Shown: positions 7,923 through 16,862 of the stretch, in pieces | How positions within the stretch are numbered: position 1 is the first letter of the stretch | How the letters are laid out: each line of letters starts with the position of its first letter | Assembly: GCA_013373085.1 (NCBI GenBank) | Contig: JABXIM010000025.1 | Span: forward strand, 118,858 to 182,857 | Origin: Oceanospirillaceae bacterium | Lineage (GTDB): Bacteria > Pseudomonadota > Gammaproteobacteria > Pseudomonadales > Balneatricaceae | DNA: 64,000 nt | Reading direction: 5' to 3' | Notes under the pieces: model-generated | The model's input: only the letters and a program-made list of their open reading frames with translations | The model's database searches: none | Told to the model about the DNA's origin: nothing | Translations under genes and position numbers: made by a program

Positions 7923-9962
7923 ATGACATCGTACGGTCCCTTCCGCGTGGCCGGCCTGGCAGCCATTCTCTGCAGCGTCTCCACCAGCACGATAGCGGCA
8001 CCGGCCGACCCGGTCCCTGCCGCAACCTCGCGGGTATTCATCGAATACCAGTCGAAAAGGAGCGAGGCCGTGCAGCGGGCCATCGAACAAAGCCAGGGAG
8101 TCGTGCACCACCGCTTCGACAACCTCAATGCCTTTTCCGCCACCCTGCCCGCCAAAGCCCTCGAGGCCCTGAGCAAGCGGCAGGATGTCGTGTTGATCGA
8201 GGAGGATCCGAAGCGTTATCCGATGAGCGAGGAGGTTCCGTACGGCGTTGAGATGGTCCAGGCCCCAGATGTATGGTTGGGATCGAGCACTGTACCTCCG
8301 ATTACCGGCGCCGGAATAGAGGTCTGCGTGATCGACTCCGGGATCGACGTTAACCATCCCGAATTTTCCAGCACACCGCTCAGCGGCGATCTCAGCCCCG
8401 ACACCTGCGGCCATGGCACCCATGTCTCAGGCACCATCGCGGCGGCACTCAACGACGCAGGCGTCGCCGGCGTCGCCCCGGGCGTCTCCCTGCATGTGGT
8501 CAAGGTGTTCGACGGCCCCAGCTGTGCCTGGAGCTACAGCTCCGACCTGATCGCAGCAGCCAATGAGTGTGTCGGCCACGGCTCGGACATCATCAGCATG
8601 AGCCTCGGCGGTACGATGAAGAGCCGAACTGAGGAGCGGGCATTCGCCGGCTTCTACGATACTGACGACATTCTGTCCGTGGCGGCCGCCGGCAACGATG
8701 GCAACACCCGCAAAAGTTACCCGGCTTCCTACGATTCCGTGATCTCGGTCGCGGCGGTCGACGAGTACGAGCAAATCGCCAGCTTCTCGCAGCAGAACGA
8801 CCAGGTCGAGCTGGCCGCACCCGGCGTCGCCGTCAAATCGACAGTACCGACCGGCACCGGCCTGTTCGCCGGCGTCGCGACCACAAGCGGCGACTACGAT
8901 GCGATCGCGATGGAGGGCTCGCCTTACGGCAGCCTCACCGGATCACTGGTTGACTGCGGCCTGGGCGATAGCCCCTGCACCGGAGCCAACAAGGCCGTCT
9001 GCCTGATCGAACGAGGCACTGTCACCTTTGCGGAAAAAGTACTGAACTGCGAAGCCGGCGGCGGCATCGCGGCGATTATCTACAACAATGAGCCGGGCGC
9101 ACTGTCCGGCACTCTTGGTGGCGAAGTCACCTTCATTCCGTCCGTGGGCGTTTCCGATACCGATGGCGCGGCGCTGGCTGCCGACGCAACGGCAACCGTT
9201 ACCGTACAGCAGGACGATTACGCATCCTGGGATGGCACCTCGATGGCCACGCCGCATGTATCCGGCGTCGCCGCGCTGCTCCGGAGCGCGCACCCCACCG
9301 CGACCAATGCCGAAATCCGCGCGGCGTTGCAGGGTACGGCCAAGGACCTCGGCGCTACCGGCCGGGACAATGCCTTTGGTTTCGGGCTGGTGCAGGCCAA
9401 CGCTGCGCTAGCAAGCATGGGCGGCCAGATAAGCAGTAACAACCCGCCGGTTGCGGCGTTCAATTTCGATTGCACTGACGGCAACGGCAACTGCACCTTT
9501 AGCAACAGCAGCTCGGATCCGGACGGCGATGCACTGACGTACGCCTGGAACTTCGGCGATGGCACCACAAGCACCGATGAGAGCCCATCGCACCTCTATT
9601 CCTGCAACAAGAGCTACAGCGTGACCCTGACGGTGACCGACGCCGGCGGCGCCAGCGCCTCCAGTTCCGACACGGTTACGCCCGGGGGCAGCGCCTGCGA
9701 AGCATCCAACCCACCGATTATTTCCGGTGTAACTGCCAGCAAGCTTAAGGGTGTCAAATTCGAAATTACCTGGACCACCGACAAGCCCGCCAACAGCAGC
9801 GTGCGCTTCACCTGCTGCGGCGTCTTCGATGACAGCACCATGACCACCAGCCACAGCATGTCCTTCAACGGCAGCAAGGGCGCCAGCTACGAGTACTGGG
9901 TGTCGTCAACGGATGCCGACGGCCAAACGAGCGAAGAGGGACCTTTCACTCACAACAATTAA
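7923..9962 (+). CDS. secreted S8 family serine protease (subtilisin) with PA and PKD domains
   Basis: A 679-residue precursor. In order it has a signal peptide (about 1-26), an inhibitor I9-like propeptide (about 36-95) and a subtilase domain with the catalytic triad Asp138 (VIDSGID), His164 (GHGTHVSG) and Ser440 ([11 protein letters not shown]). A PA-type insert sits at about residues 330-425, then a PKD domain (about 490-570; [19 protein letters not shown]), then a C-terminal Ig-like region. The ribosome site AAGGAC lies six bases before the ATG. PKD and PA modules usually help bind protein substrates, so this is most likely an extracellular scavenging protease. A terminator follows at 10022. 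It is monocistronic. Confidence 0.93.
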   Translation: MTSYGPFRVAGLAAILCSVSTSTIAAPADPVPAATSRVFIEYQSKRSEAVQRAIEQSQGVVHHRFDNLNAFSATLPAKALEALSKRQDVVLIEEDPKRYPMSEEVPYGVEMVQAPDVWLGSSTVPPITGAGIEVCVIDSGIDVNHPEFSSTPLSGDLSPDTCGHGTHVSGTIAAALNDAGVAGVAPGVSLHVVKVFDGPSCAWSYSSDLIAAANECVGHGSDIISMSLGGTMKSRTEERAFAGFYDTDDILSVAAAGNDGNTRKSYPASYDSVISVAAVDEYEQIASFSQQNDQVELAAPGVAVKSTVPTGTGLFAGVATTSGDYDAIAMEGSPYGSLTGSLVDCGLGDSPCTGANKAVCLIERGTVTFAEKVLNCEAGGGIAAIIYNNEPGALSGTLGGEVTFIPSVGVSDTDGAALAADATATVTVQQDDYASWDGTSMATPHVSGVAALLRSAHPTATNAEIRAALQGTAKDLGATGRDNAFGFGLVQANAALASMGGQISSNNPPVAAFNFDCTDGNGNCTFSNSSSDPDGDALTYAWNFGDGTTSTDESPSHLYSCNKSYSVTLTVTDAGGASASSSDTVTPGGSACEASNPPIISGVTASKLKGVKFEITWTTDKPANSSVRFTCCGVFDDSTMTTSHSMSFNGSKGASYEYWVSSTDADGQTSEEGPFTHNN

Positions 9963-10021
9963 CAACATAACGATTCGGCAGGCACGCGATTTTTCCCTCC
10001 AGCGCACCATGCCCAGTGACG

Positions 10022-10056
10022 AAAAAAGCGGCCCGGGAATTCTCGGGCCGCTTTTT
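10022..10056. terminator. intrinsic terminator after the subtilisin gene
   Basis: A hairpin AAAAAGCGGCCCG/CGGGCCGCTTTTT with a seven-base loop and flanking A and T runs; it can work on both strands and separates two converging genes. Confidence 0.88.
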
Positions 10057-10128
10057 GGGGGTTCACCGCAATTCAGTGAGGAGAAGCCGTAGTTTGTAGA
10101 ATGACCTCCATGGATGGGGGATTACCTT

Positions 10129-10569
10129 CTATTCTGCGGGCAGCCGGTTTTTCTTCCCGGGTATGGGCTGCATATCCGGCTCCAGGTATGCCTCCCGCGC
10201 CCTATCGGAAAACAGCAGCTCGGCGGAGTAGTGCGTCAGCATGATATTCGAATCGCACAACACCGGATTCCGCGCAATAAAGTCCTCGAAGCCCCTGCAC
10301 GCCGGCGTCCTGTCCATGAAATGGGCGACCGCATCGATCCAGGCGCCGGTCATCGTTTCGTGGAATTTCGCCCGCCCCACCCCGAGATGGTCCAGGAACG
10401 CCAACAGTGCAGATTTCATCCGCTCGGCCGCCAGATCTCGCTCGCCCCGGCAGAGATAGACGTAGGCCAGACGCAGGTGTGCCTCGTGGTTGAAATCATC
10501 GGGCGCCACCTCGAACGCTTCGAATTCACGCCTGAAGTCCTCGTCCTCAAACGATGTCCGGTGTTTCAT
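10129..10569 (-). CDS. uncharacterised protein (146 aa)
   Basis: The start at 10569 (MKHRTSFEDEDF) is preferred over an ATG 48 bases upstream because GGAAGG lies just before it. The protein is soluble, with no signal or membrane segment. It contains FNHEAHLRLAYVYLCR and KFHETMTGAWIDAV, patterns of a widespread but uncharacterised family with conserved His residues (H-x2-H and F-H-E-T). I do not know a function for it. It stands alone, converging with the subtilisin gene. Confidence 0.7.
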   Translation of the reverse strand: MKHRTSFEDEDFRREFEAFEVAPDDFNHEAHLRLAYVYLCRGERDLAAERMKSALLAFLDHLGVGRAKFHETMTGAWIDAVAHFMDRTPACRGFEDFIARNPVLCDSNIMLTHYSAELLFSDRAREAYLEPDMQPIPGKKNRLPAE

Positions 10570-10840
10570 CACCCTTCCCTCTTTATCCCGCACGACGCTG
10601 AGCGATCTTTCGATCAATTATAGAAAACAGGTTGCGGACGGTAACTTAGCAGCCAGAGGACTGCTCCGGTAAGCTGGCCTGGTTCGTATGAGCGCGGCCA
10701 CCGGCGCATTCTATGCCGCTGATGCCGGCCGGGATCGGCCCTTATGCACGGATGGCTCGATTAAACGACGAAATTAAGTCGAACCACTGGATTAGGTACA
10801 CTGTCCCCAGGAACCGCCCAATAGTTGAAGAGGATTCAGC

Positions 10841-11479
10841 ATGACGCTACCGGATATGATCGAGATACCCGCCAAGGGCGAGACACGCTACTTGTTTATT
10901 CTCGCTCACGGTGTCGGCAGCAACAAAGAGAACCTGGCAGCTCTGGGACAAGCACTCCATGCAGCCTTTCCTGGCGCCTGCTGTTTAGTGGTCGACGGTT
11001 TCGACCCCTTTGATGGCCGGTCCGACGGGAGACAGTGGTTCTCTGTGCAGAACGTTACCGAAGAGACCCGACCACAGCGCGTCGCCGCCGCTCTGCCCGC
11101 GTTCATCGACATGGTGGAAACTCTGCAACAACGCCACGGGGTCGAAGCGGCGAATACCGTGCTGGTGGGGTTCTCGCAAGGCACGATCATGTCGCTGGAG
11201 GCGATCAAAGCGAAGGATGGTCTCGCCGGTCAGGTCCTGGGATTCTCCGGACGCTACGCTGTGTTACCGGCACGGGCGCCTGAGCACACTGCGATCCACC
11301 TTCTACATGGCGAGGCCGACAACGTGATTCCGGTGATGTATGCCCGCGCCGCCAGCGAACGCTTGGAGACTCTCGGCGCCACCGTCACGCTGGATACCGA
11401 GAAGGAAGTAGAGCACGGGATAAGTCCGCAGCTACTGGAGATAGCCATTCAGCGCCTGTCGCAAAACTTGGGACGCTAA
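10841..11479 (+). CDS. YpfH-like carboxylesterase/phospholipase family protein
   Basis: A 212-residue alpha/beta hydrolase of the small esterase group that includes E. coli YpfH. The oxyanion region is LAHGVGSNKENL, the nucleophile elbow is GFSQG (Ser112), the acid is Asp160 in HGEADNVIP, and the base is His192 in VEHGI. AGAGGA lies six bases before the ATG. It has no signal peptide, so it should act in the cytoplasm on short acyl esters or thioesters. No operon partners are visible. Confidence 0.87.
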   Translation: MTLPDMIEIPAKGETRYLFILAHGVGSNKENLAALGQALHAAFPGACCLVVDGFDPFDGRSDGRQWFSVQNVTEETRPQRVAAALPAFIDMVETLQQRHGVEAANTVLVGFSQGTIMSLEAIKAKDGLAGQVLGFSGRYAVLPARAPEHTAIHLLHGEADNVIPVMYARAASERLETLGATVTLDTEKEVEHGISPQLLEIAIQRLSQNLGR

Positions 11480-11660
11480 ACCCGGGCAGGAGCCCGGCCC
11501 CGGCCGAGCCCCTTTGTTTTCACCACCGAAACGCCCCGGTCCCCAGGCGGAAACAGGCAACGTCGCGATCCCCGCAGGCGTTGTCGACCCGGGCTAGTCC
11601 CCGTCGTTTTATCCACACATTGCGCTGGCGGCCCTCGCGTCTGTAAACCTTTTTATTATC

Positions 11661-11720
11661 CCGGCGGGTCAACACATCAGGCAGGGATGCTCGTCATTTG
11701 GCAATAGGTTGGCCCGCCGG
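11661..11720. repeat. long inverted repeat between convergent genes
   Basis: CCGGCGGGTCAAC at 11661-11673 pairs with GTTGGCCCGCCGG at 11708-11720 (one mismatch). The interior contains AGGCAGGGATGC. It lies just 3' of the HD-domain gene and may end or stabilise that transcript; it lacks a T run. Confidence 0.6.
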
Positions 11721-11735
11721 ATCAACAACCGCTGG

Positions 11736-12305
11736 TTACGCGGCCTCTTTGGCGCCTCCGTAGGCCGGGCGCTCAAAGATCCGCCTTACCATGGGCTCGA
11801 AGTGCTCCAGCGGCAGGGTGTCGTAGAGAGGATCAAATGCGGCCTGATCCCAGCGTTCGCAAAACAGGGCGGTACGCTCGAAAGCCGGATGTCCCCGATA
11901 CATGTCACGTTCATTGCGGTCACGACCGAGGTGCTCAAAGAAGTAGTACCCCTGGAAGATGGCGTGCTTGGCCAGCATCCAGTGATTTTCCGGGGAGATG
12001 TAGGGCTTGAGGATCGCGGCGGCCAGTTCCCCGTGATTATAGGGTGCCAGATCATCACCGATGTCGTGCAACAGTGCACAGACTACCGTTTCCTCGTCGG
12101 CACCGTCGCGAAATGCCCGGGTTGCCGACTGCAGGGAATGCTCATAGCGGTCGACGGGGAAACCCAGGGCATTACCTTTGAGTTTCTCCAGATTTTCCAG
12201 GACCCGGTCCGCCAGACCCCGTTCATATTCATCGCACAGTTTGTCAATCTTGTGCCAGTCTTCGGCAGTGGCTTCGGTGAAGCACGTGAAGGTCGGTTTC
12301 TGCAT
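11736..12305 (-). CDS. HD-domain protein, PhnZ/MIOX-type mixed-valent diiron oxygenase candidate
   Basis: A 189-residue all-helical protein. The start at 12305 has AAGGA nine bases upstream. Candidate metal ligands in HD-superfamily order are His56 (RYEHSLQ), His80-Asp81 (LLHDIGDD), His91, His114 (LAKHAIFQGY) and Asp153. Together with its size this resembles the small oxygenases PhnZ and TmpB more than classical phosphohydrolases. It is the last gene of a transcript with a class II aldolase-like protein 19 bases upstream and a quaternary-amine ABC transporter. It may therefore oxidatively cleave an imported betaine-like compound. Hydrolysis of a phosphate ester is the main alternative. The substrate is unknown. 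Confidence 0.7.
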   Translation of the reverse strand: MQKPTFTCFTEATAEDWHKIDKLCDEYERGLADRVLENLEKLKGNALGFPVDRYEHSLQSATRAFRDGADEETVVCALLHDIGDDLAPYNHGELAAAILKPYISPENHWMLAKHAIFQGYYFFEHLGRDRNERDMYRGHPAFERTALFCERWDQAAFDPLYDTLPLEHFEPMVRRIFERPAYGGAKEAA

Positions 12306-12324
12306 CTGCTTATTCCTTTGTTTA

Positions 12325-13053
12325 CTACATGGCATAGTCGGGTTCTTCTTCATCGAGAATCCGCTTGAGTTCCTCGAAGTGCAGTGGGGCCAGGTCCGGA
12401 TAATCCTGCCACTGACGGCACGTTGTCCTGGCAACCGCATCGGGCACCTGTTTAAGCGGGCGCCCGGTCGACATTGCCAGGGCCTGGGTTTCGCAGGCCT
12501 TCTCCAAAAAGTAAAGTTCGTCGAAGGCCTCTGCCACGGTGCTGCCGGCAACCGTGACGCCGTGATTCCCCATGAACAGGATCGGCTTTTCGCCAAGAGC
12601 CGCACACAGGCGTTCGCCCTCGCTGATATCCAGAGCCATGCCACCAAAGTCTTCGTCGTACGCGACGCGCCCATAGAATTTCAGGGCGTTCTGACTGACG
12701 GGTTCCAGCCGGCCACCCTCGATACATGCCAATGCCGTGGCATAGGGCATATGCGTATGGAGAATGCAACGCGCCTGGGGCAGACGGCGATGTATCGCCG
12801 AGTGAATGTGGAATGCAGTCGGGTCCAGGGTCCCCTTCCCCTCTAACACAGTGCCTTCTGCATCCACCAGCAAGAGCTCGCTGGCGCGGACCTTGGAAAA
12901 GTGCCTTCCACGCGGTTGTATCAGGAAACGGCTTCCATCTTCGGAAACGGCCAGGCTGAAGTGGTTGGCGACCGCCTCGTGGAAACCCAGTCGGGCCGCC
13001 CAGCGGAATGCCGCTGCGAGATCGATGCGCCATTGCTTTTCATGGTCACGCAT
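12325..13053 (-). CDS. class II aldolase/adducin family protein
   Basis: A 242-residue protein with the class II aldolase fold. Zinc-ligand histidines are visible at His99 and His101 (HTHMPYATAL) and His164 (MGNHGV). At the place where fuculose-phosphate aldolase has its catalytic Glu (PSSE), this protein reads DPTAF, so the usual acid/base residue is absent, as in adducin-like members. It may be a lyase, decarboxylase or epimerase acting on a small hydroxy- or keto-acid. It lies between the ABC-transporter binding protein and the HD-domain protein in the same orientation, suggesting a role in using the imported compound. Confidence 0.8.
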   Translation of the reverse strand: MRDHEKQWRIDLAAAFRWAARLGFHEAVANHFSLAVSEDGSRFLIQPRGRHFSKVRASELLLVDAEGTVLEGKGTLDPTAFHIHSAIHRRLPQARCILHTHMPYATALACIEGGRLEPVSQNALKFYGRVAYDEDFGGMALDISEGERLCAALGEKPILFMGNHGVTVAGSTVAEAFDELYFLEKACETQALAMSTGRPLKQVPDAVARTTCRQWQDYPDLAPLHFEELKRILDEEEPDYAM

Positions 13054-13130
13054 ATGTTGTTTGCCTCCCTATTTTTCTTCTTTTAACAACCGGGATGCCG
13101 GTCATAACCGGCCATCCCGGACTCAGCGAC

Positions 13131-14153
13131 TTACTCGGCGGCGGAAAGCCAGGCATTGACCGTATCCGGGTTGGCTTCAACCCAGGTTCTGGCCACCGTA
13201 AGCGGATCCTGCTTCTCCATGCCGATCTTCAGGATCCACTGGTTTACCACCCTGGGATCGAAGCTCACATGCTTGAGGAATTTCGCTACCCGCGGCGCAC
13301 GCTCCTCCAGCGACTTGGAATAGACCACGTGCACCGTGCCGTCCTGCCAGCCACACGTGACTTCGCTCTTTGCCAGCCAGTCGCCGCTTTCCGCGGAGTC
13401 GTACATATTCCAGCACCCGCCCGCCTTATAAAGGGGATCGTCCTTCTTGCTCTCCATGGCATAGCCATCGAATGCGGGCTCTTTCAGCTGGCGCAGGTCG
13501 TATTCGGCGAAGATCCATTCCGGCGTCCAGTAGTAGAAGAGGAGGCCCACGTTCTTGCGAACGGCTTTTTTTAGATAACCCTTGAAGATCGCATCGGGTA
13601 CTTCGAGCGCCTTGAAGTACTCGTCGTATCCAAAGCTCTTCGCCTTCACCCGCTCCACCTTGGTGGAATCCCAGCTCGGATCGCCTGGCCAATAATCGCC
13701 TCTGCCGTCACCGTCGGCATCGAACAGCTTGGCCACCTCGGGGTCCGCCAGTTGCTCGATGGAGGTAATGCCATAGGTATCCTGGATATAACCGGGGATA
13801 AACAGCCCCTGAGTGCCCGTATAGGGCTTATCGTTGGCAAGCACAGACTCCCTGGAGCCCGGGGCGATATACTTCTCCCATTGATTGTTGTGCTGGGGCA
13901 GCCATAGATCCGGCAGGACATCGACGCCACCTCGCCCCTTGTCCATGCTCATGAACATCACGGCCTGATCCACAGCGACGGTCTCCACGTCGACGTCCAG
14001 GTTGTCCTCCAAAACGACCTTGAGGACCGACTGAATACCCCGGGCGCCGTCCCAGGACAGCTCTCCTATATGAATGGTTTCCTTTGCCACAGCGCTGGTA
14101 CCGGCTGCGAGGGCCGAAGCCAGAACCAGAGCTTTCATTGCGGTTTTAAGCAT
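13131..14153 (-). CDS. glycine betaine/quaternary amine ABC transporter substrate-binding protein
   Basis: A 340-residue periplasmic binding protein of the OpuAC/ProX class. The signal peptide ends near SAVA (about residue 23). The body contains IHIGELSWDGARG, VDVLPDLWLPQHN and a Trp/Tyr-rich stretch, LLFYYWTPEWIFAEYDL, that would supply the aromatic cage for a trimethylammonium group. The region DADGDGRGDYWPGD looks like a calcium-binding-type loop and is unusual inside such a protein. It is co-transcribed with the permease and ATPase genes upstream. The ligand could be glycine betaine, choline, carnitine or a related compound. Confidence 0.88.
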   Translation of the reverse strand: MLKTAMKALVLASALAAGTSAVAKETIHIGELSWDGARGIQSVLKVVLEDNLDVDVETVAVDQAVMFMSMDKGRGGVDVLPDLWLPQHNNQWEKYIAPGSRESVLANDKPYTGTQGLFIPGYIQDTYGITSIEQLADPEVAKLFDADGDGRGDYWPGDPSWDSTKVERVKAKSFGYDEYFKALEVPDAIFKGYLKKAVRKNVGLLFYYWTPEWIFAEYDLRQLKEPAFDGYAMESKKDDPLYKAGGCWNMYDSAESGDWLAKSEVTCGWQDGTVHVVYSKSLEERAPRVAKFLKHVSFDPRVVNQWILKIGMEKQDPLTVARTWVEANPDTVNAWLSAAE

Positions 14154-14227
14154 CTCGACATACCTCTTGTCGTTTTATTTTTTTGCGCAGTTACGATCGA
14201 TAGCTGAAGTAATTTGAAGCCATATAA

Positions 14228-15547
14228 TTACGTTTTGTTGCGCCGTCCCTGAACGATGCGATCAAGCACCATCGCACTCAGGACAATGGCGATACCTGCA
14301 AGAAGGCCCTTGCCGGTCTCCAGGTGTTGCAACGAAAACAGCACGTCATATCCCAGGCCGCCGGCACCGATCAGGGCAGCAACCACCACCATGGACAGGC
14401 TCATCATGATGGACTGGTTGACACCGGTCATGATCGAAGGCACCGCCAGCGGCAGCTCCGCCTTGAACAGGATCTGCCGGGGAGAGGCGCCGAAGGACAG
14501 CATTGCCTCTTTCACCGCTTCCGGAACTTGCTGAATGCCCAGGGTGGTAAGGCGGATCATCGGAGGCATCGCGAATACCACCGTCGCCAGTACCGCCGGC
14601 GGCTTGCCGATGGAGAAAAAGGCAATGGCAGGAATCAGGTACACGAACGAGGGCATGGTTTGCATCATGTCGAGAATCGGCGAGATCACCGCATTGGCGC
14701 GGCGGCTCTTGGCGCACCAGATACCGATCGGGGTGCCGACCAGCAGGCAGATGAAGACGGAGGCTGCAACCAGTGCAATCGTGATCATCGCCTTCTCCCA
14801 AAATCCGAAAAGGCCGAGATACAGTAAGGAAGCGGCGGTGAATATCAGCACCCGAGTACCCGCCATGCGCCAGGCCAGCAACAATATGATCAATGCCATC
14901 ACCGGCCAGGGCGTGCCCACGAAAAGCAGCTCCAGGGTATCGAGAATGCTGCGCACCCCAATGGTGATGGATTCGAACAGGCCTTCCAGATTGATTGTGA
15001 GCCACTCCACCGCAGCATCGATGACTTCGGCGGCACCGAGGGCGAGATTTCTATTGCTCGGAAATTCGGCGATAAAGCCGGCAACTTCGGGCAAGGCAAA
15101 ACGGTAAATGGTCAGCGGATAGGTTGCGACCATCAAAAGCCCGCCCTGGAAAAAACGCCACGCCGACAGGCCGTGGTTCAGACTACGGTTGACGCGCCAG
15201 TGACTGTAGTGAGCCTGATAGGCGATATTGGCTGCGTAGCCCAACAGCAGACGCAACACCGCCATCAGCACCAAGCCAGCACCCAGCAAGCCAGTTGACT
15301 GCGGCTCGTTCCACAGGGCTTTGCCGATCAGGGTCAAAGCGACCACATCGGCGACCGCAGCAACCCAGAACAGCCACCAAAGCCCGCGCGCGGCGGCCCA
15401 GAGTGGTCCCAGCAGGCTCGCGGCCAGATTGATCTGGAGCGCCCCCCAGCCTTTCTCGCTCAGACGCGCAAAAACCCGGCTGTAATATTCGGTGGACTGA
15501 TGGGTGAACTCTTGCATCAGGCCCGCGTGGCGCATCTCAATTTGCAT
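14228..15547 (-). CDS. glycine betaine/quaternary amine ABC transporter permease
   Basis: A 439-residue ProW/OpuAB-type permease. The start at 15547 has a perfect AAGGAGG eight bases upstream and overlaps the end of the ATPase gene, so translation is coupled. Residues 1-200 form a long extra N-terminal membrane region; the conserved permease domain follows, with MQTMPSFVYLIPAIAFFSIG and the EAA-like loop containing EAMLSFGASPRQILFKAELP. It carries the substrate across the inner membrane together with the neighbouring binding protein and ATPase. The N-terminal extension is longer than in E. coli ProW. Confidence 0.88.
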   Translation of the reverse strand: MQIEMRHAGLMQEFTHQSTEYYSRVFARLSEKGWGALQINLAASLLGPLWAAARGLWWLFWVAAVADVVALTLIGKALWNEPQSTGLLGAGLVLMAVLRLLLGYAANIAYQAHYSHWRVNRSLNHGLSAWRFFQGGLLMVATYPLTIYRFALPEVAGFIAEFPSNRNLALGAAEVIDAAVEWLTINLEGLFESITIGVRSILDTLELLFVGTPWPVMALIILLLAWRMAGTRVLIFTAASLLYLGLFGFWEKAMITIALVAASVFICLLVGTPIGIWCAKSRRANAVISPILDMMQTMPSFVYLIPAIAFFSIGKPPAVLATVVFAMPPMIRLTTLGIQQVPEAVKEAMLSFGASPRQILFKAELPLAVPSIMTGVNQSIMMSLSMVVVAALIGAGGLGYDVLFSLQHLETGKGLLAGIAIVLSAMVLDRIVQGRRNKT

Positions 15548-16601
15548 GACCGTTGCCTCCTTGAATGCCACGCAACACGTCGCGCATAGTGACGACGCCA
15601 ACAGGACGACCGCCATCGAGAATGACGACAGGCTTGTCGCCGGAGACGGTGAGATTGGTCAATTGATCGAGGTCCGCTTCCAGGGCCGCCGTGGGACAAT
15701 CCGCTGGCAACTCACCATGACGGGCGCGGTACTGGTCGACAGGCTGCATAACAGTCTGGGCATACACCAGATGCAGTCGGGATATACCCTCGACAAACTC
15801 GGCAACATAATCGTCGGCCGGCGCGGTGATGATTTCCTCCGGAGTACCAACCTGCACCACCCGGCCATCTTTCATAATGGCGATACGGTTGCCGATACGA
15901 ATCGCTTCGTCCAGATCGTGGGTAATGAACAGGGTGGTCTTCTTCATGACGGCCGCCAGTTCCAGGAACTGATCCTGCAGCTGGCGCCGGATCAGTGGAT
16001 CCAGGGCGCTGAATGGCTCATCCATCAACAGTACTCTGGGATCGGCGGCCATAGCGCGAGCCAGTCCGACACGTTGCTGCATGCCCCCGGAAAGTTCGGA
16101 AGGCATGCGCTCTTCCCAGCCATCCAGATGCACCAGGGCCAGCTTTTCGTGGGCCACTTTGATTCGGGCTTCCTTGTCTACGCCCCGAAGTTCCAGGCCG
16201 AGGGCCACGTTATCGCGTACGGTACGGTGCGGCAGCAGGGCCGTGTGCTGAAACACCATGCCGATCTTCTCTGCGCGTACCTGGCGCAGCGCCTCGGCGC
16301 CCAACTGGTTGATATCACTGCCATCGATAAGGATTTCGCCGGCTGTCGGCTCAATCAGGCGATTTATGTGCCGAACCAGAGTGGACTTGCCGGAGCCGGA
16401 CAGCCCCATGATGCAAAAGATCTCGCCTTCGGCCACGCTGAAGCTGGCATCCGCCACTCCCACGACACAGCCGAAGCGCTCCCGTACCTGGTCCTTGTTC
16501 AATCCCTCACTATGAATCGCCTCAAGTGCTTCATCAGCACGATCGCCGAAAATCTTCCAAACATTGCGGCACTGTATGGCCGCCTGTTGAGTGGGCATCA
16601 T
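15537..16601 (-). CDS. glycine betaine/quaternary amine ABC transporter ATP-binding protein
   Basis: A 354-residue ProV/OpuAA-type ATPase. Walker A is GLSGSGKST, the signature is LSGGMQQRVGLARA, Walker B is VLLMDEPFSALDP, and a C-terminal CBS-like region ends with RPVGVVTMRDVL. CBS domains in this family sense ionic strength or ligand. The start at 16601 is chosen because GAGGAAA lies about six bases before the ATG ATG pair; an ATG at 16628 lacks this. It is the first gene of the transport operon and is divergent from a LysR regulator. Confidence 0.9.
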   Translation of the reverse strand: MMPTQQAAIQCRNVWKIFGDRADEALEAIHSEGLNKDQVRERFGCVVGVADASFSVAEGEIFCIMGLSGSGKSTLVRHINRLIEPTAGEILIDGSDINQLGAEALRQVRAEKIGMVFQHTALLPHRTVRDNVALGLELRGVDKEARIKVAHEKLALVHLDGWEERMPSELSGGMQQRVGLARAMAADPRVLLMDEPFSALDPLIRRQLQDQFLELAAVMKKTTLFITHDLDEAIRIGNRIAIMKDGRVVQVGTPEEIITAPADDYVAEFVEGISRLHLVYAQTVMQPVDQYRARHGELPADCPTAALEADLDQLTNLTVSGDKPVVILDGGRPVGVVTMRDVLRGIQGGNGHAN

Positions 16602-16802
16602 CGCTCTTTCCTCAAGCATGTGAGTCACGCTTTTTTATTTATTAAGTTGGGTTACATCCGTACGCTCCCGGACCTCTTTCACGGAGTTAATCCCGGTAGG
16701 CGCAAGGCATCTGACTCATAAGTTGAAATGATCCAAAAAGTCCGGCCCGCTTCTCATGAGCCGTATGCTTAAGCCATATTCACTTTGTTCCAACCCCGGA
16801 TA

Positions 16803-16833
16803 ATTGACAATCAATGAATCCTGATGTTATGGA
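16803..16833 (+). promoter_or_regulatory. putative lysR promoter with overlapping LysR box
   Basis: TTGACA at 16804-16809 matches the -35 consensus, with TATGGA 18 bases later as a weak -10, 30 bases before the regulator's ATG. The palindrome ATTGA-CAA-TCAAT at 16803-16815 overlaps the -35 and has the T-N11-A form of LysR sites, suggesting autoregulation and control of the divergent operon. Confidence 0.5.
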
Positions 16834-16862
16834 TAAGAAGATCTAATGCATAAGACGAAGCG

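Noticed and set aside
11736..12305. HD protein as a proven phosphonate oxygenase (PhnZ or TmpB)
   Set aside because: No Fe/2-oxoglutarate partner (PhnY or TmpA) and no phosphonate transporter is nearby; only the fold-level resemblance is supported.
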